Shown in pieces: positions 61,101 to 64,000 of a DNA stretch of 64,000 bases. This stretch comes from Mesaphorura yosii (Eukaryota > Arthropoda > Collembola > Poduromorpha > Tullbergiidae). The notes beneath the pieces were generated by a model. It was given only the letters and a program-made list of their open reading frames with translations. It searched no databases and had not been told where the DNA came from. The translations under genes were made by a program, and so were the position numbers. Within the stretch, counting starts at the first letter, position 1. The number at the start of each line of letters is the position of its first letter. Location of the stretch: positions 62,001 to 126,000 of the forward strand of contig WIXG01000195.1 of the NCBI GenBank assembly GCA_009869945.1, written 5' to 3'.

Positions 61101-64000
61101 AATATTTGCAAAAAGATGCTCGGCACTCTCTGCACGGTCGCGGTGCTTAAAGCCAAGCGCAAAGTCGCTGTATGGGCAATTATCACAACCAAGCAACTAC
61201 AACACAACCGAGTTGTAAATGGTTACAGTTTGTCCTTGGACGTTGGACTTGATGATGCGAGCCAAAAGACTTAAATCGCGTCAAATGGTCTAAATCCAAT
61301 AAACTGTGCTGAACTCTTCTTCTATCCTCAACTTCCATTCCCACTTTCGAATTCGCACTCGCACTTCTCCTTCATTGCCAGCGCTTGCGCTGGCAAGATT
61401 TCTCTCTGCCCGCTCTGCTCTTTATGCATGTTACATGGTCATCGTACGAATTTATGAATTAATATTTCGCATATGAGATGCATTGCATTAATCCACAAAT
61501 ATGCAATGCCATGCCATAAGGAAACTTGCATTGCTTGAAAAATAACTATTGCAAATTGGAGATAAACGTGAATAATTTATTAATACAAGACAAATAATTA
61601 ATTAGTCCAGCACATCACAACGAAAATGAAAACTGCATTGCATTATGAGTTAATTTAGAAGGAATTTGCTGATCCTGCAGTGGAATTTTGATTTGTAACA
61701 GCTCAAAGGCCTTGTTTAGATGTTAGTTGTTTTGCTCCGGTGCGGCGCGGTGCAGTGGCTAATAGTTCGATGGATTAGTTGATGAGAGATGAGAGGACCA
61801 AAACGGTATGGTAGGGGTTCTGGCCTGTAGTGTGACTTGTTCACATACAACTCCAAAGTCCAACTCCTACCTCTTGACTCGTTACGATACGATACGCTGG
61901 GTTACGCTGAGTATGAGAACACGGGATGCTTGAGTCGAGCCGTCGTTTAGAGTGGTCCGGTTGCTGGTGCTGCTAGACAAGCTGGACTTTGAAAACTGGA
62001 CTTACCTGTACCACGTTCTACGGTACATCATCGCCACCGAGTACTGAATCACCTTTAATTCTGTGAATGAGTTCCGTGTATTCGCGTATTAAAATACGCA
62101 ATCGCCATCGTCGTGTCGCACGATTTTGGGATTGTCCGATACAGCAAAGAACCAAAGTACGATGAGGCGGAATTTTTTGTAGCGAGTGTCCGGTTACATA
62201 ATGGGACCAGCTTCAGACTTTTAGACTTGCGCTGCGTTACGACGCATTTTTTGGTGATCAGACCATCCTCAACAAAATATTTACATGACAAATGCAAACA
62301 CATCATTTGCAATGCGAGCTGGGATTATAATGGAATGGTGTCTGTACATTTATTTTCATATTTCTCGACGTACGTACAATTTTACTGGTACTTTTTACTT
62401 TACTGCCTCCACTCTACAATAAGTGTACAAATTAATTAATGTTGAAATTGTTTCGCATTATAAATTACAGTAAAGTACAACAGTAGCGGTGGACAAATGC
62501 AGATTTTGCAGATACAGATTGCGGATGCAGATTGCAGATTTTACGCTGTGTGATGCTATCAAGGGTCAATTTCGCAAATCGCAATTCTCAGAAGCATTGA
62601 ACTAGAAACAAGCGATCTGATCTGAAAAATTTGAAGAATCGTTTCGATTTTCGATCGGAGTTCTTGCTGAATGCTGAATGCTCTAAGCGTCAATAATCGG
62701 ATAGCATTTCTGTATTAATTAAGTATAATAATAAATTACACTCTGACTTGTTCTTGCTGACTGAAGACCCAAATTGTCCGACAAATTATTTGTTTTGTGC
62801 TATTAATGCTTGCTTAACGCGTAATACATTTTGTTCTTATAAAGTAAGCTTTCTTATGCATTTCTTACCCGCCTAGCCAGCTATGCTATTATTACGCTAG
62901 AATCGTACGTATTATTATTATAAATTGATCGTACCCTTAATATTAAATTAGTCTAACAATAAGTAATAATAATAATAATAATGTATTGTAGTAAGTAATA
63001 ATGAACTAATTGTCTAAAAAGACGTACGCAACAACGCAATAACAAATATGAACGCGAGACGCGGCCAGCAGAGCAGGTGAGACAAAACAAGTAGCCGGGG
63101 TTTATCGTTTATAGCCCTATTGTATGCAGTATTCAATGAATCTATGATTAGTTAATAAATACGCGTACGCCAGGGTTTCAAAATAAAGCCAGGCGCTGTC
63201 ACAATGTGCAGAATTACATGAAACGTGGATAGTCATTCATTCATTCGTCGTACATACAAATTACGCTTTGTTCACGAGTCACTTTTCTAAAATCACAACG
63301 TTAATCTTGTAAGTTTCGGTTTCGGTGCCGGCTCCCTTGCCTTCCCTAGAATTTAAATTCCGCTAGGCTATGCACTTGTTTAGCTCTTCACTTGACTTTG
63401 ACTCGGCATGACTTGACTGAATTACAAAATGGCCAATGACAAATCTCAAAAACGCCACAAAACACGTCCTGACTTGAAGACAGCAACAGCTTTCCCTTGC
63501 TAACTCCCAAATTGCGACTATGGTTATGCATTATTAGGATTTCTTCATTGTGGGAAAGCCCGCAAAAATATTTAACTTGTAAATTGGTTTTAGTTTGGTG
63601 CATCTTAGCCAAATTCTGGATAATTTTAATCGTAATTGGTTAAGCCAGCATCACATACGTAAAAAGAACTTGTCTGCCTGCCAGGGCCGCTCGAATTTGG
63701 GCAATTACAAACGGGAAACGTTAATTTGGGTTGGACTTGGATTCAGCCGCCGAAAATTCCCTCAAACTCTGCAGTTCTTGGTCCCTTTCCCTCCTCGAAG
63801 TGAAACAATTAGAAATTAGCGTGGCGCAAACATAAAATATTAACTTAATTCGCTTAGAGTAGCGTAGAGTACGGTTACGGCTAGCTAATGGCTTGTACTT
63901 TAGTTCACGTTCCTTGTCACAACTCGATTATACATTTCAGCAATTAGAAATAGGATTTGCTCAGTGGAAACAAAGCGTTCACGTCCAATTTCGTTAGTTT
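55190..64000. promoter_or_regulatory. Gene-poor region upstream of HNF4
   Basis: About 8.8 kb in which no open frame looks like a real gene. It carries one Tc1/mariner-type MITE (58839-58956), an AAT microsatellite near 62966-62982, and many short recurring words (GCCTGGCCTGG near 59763, GATACGATACG near 61886). Likely 5' leader and regulatory DNA of HNF4; this is inference from position and lack of genes. Confidence 0.45.
58839..58956. mobile_element. Tc1/mariner-type MITE with TA duplication
   Basis: The element is 58841-58954 (114 bp). Its 25-bp terminal inverted repeats match at 24 positions: the left end begins CCGTATTTTTCG and the right end, read inward, begins CAGTATTTTTCG. Both ends are flanked by TA (58839-58840 and 58955-58956). 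CAGT-like ends next to a TA duplication are typical of Tc1/mariner elements. The 64-bp interior has no coding capacity. Confidence 0.82.

Noticed and set aside
62966-62982. AAT microsatellite
   Set aside because: Ordinary short simple repeat; noted only as content of the HNF4 upstream region.

Overview
The window is nuclear DNA of a small, compact-genome invertebrate. Genes are split by short GT-AG introns, many of 50-100 bp, and use AATAAA poly(A) signals. The sequence is A+T-leaning, and intergenic DNA is rich in TTAATTAA-type words. Orthologues such as HNF4, CASD1, AMFR, COG4 and CHTF8 point to a metazoan. Compactness would suit a panarthropod (collembolan, branchiopod crustacean or tardigrade), but the sequence alone does not fix the group. 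No rRNA, tRNA, CRISPR or prokaryotic feature was recognised.

Layout: fourteen protein-coding genes with recognisable orthologues and one unnamed C2H2 zinc-finger gene lie end to end, nearly always in convergent pairs separated by shared divergent promoters. DNAJC9(+) faces EIF3H(-); CHTF8(+) faces USP10(-); CASD1(+) and PITHD1(+) run towards COG4(-); MRPL36(+) faces the zinc-finger gene(-); CWC25(+) faces HSPA5/BiP(-); ACSF2(+) faces AMFR/gp78(-); GINS3(+) faces HNF4(-). Most are housekeeping genes: chaperones, translation, replication (CHTF8, GINS3), splicing, Golgi trafficking, ER folding and ER-associated degradation (BiP and AMFR act in the same compartment), sialic-acid O-acetylation and mitochondrial lipid activation. 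They share no operon-like function.

From about 43 kb the character changes. HNF4, a nuclear receptor, covers over 10 kb with a 5.8 kb first intron and a 2.3 kb second intron, and its upstream 8.8 kb has no recognisable gene. This looks like regulatory DNA of a developmental or metabolic transcription factor.

The most notable non-standard items are: (1) a decayed gene on the + strand inside HNF4 intron 2, with a C2H2-finger-like segment and a GIY-YIG-nuclease-like segment broken by stops and frameshifts; (2) a 114-bp hAT-type MITE with 8-bp target duplications in a USP10 intron; (3) a 114-bp Tc1/mariner-type MITE upstream of HNF4; (4) a canonical ER-stress element upstream of BiP; (5) a perfect 14-bp palindrome that gives AATAAA to both convergent genes PITHD1 and COG4; (6) an AMFR that ends soon after its RING finger, without the CUE region; (7) a CWC25 model lacking its N-terminal CIR_N domain. 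I found no convincing new multi-gene system; the GIY-YIG relic is the best lead to something poorly described.
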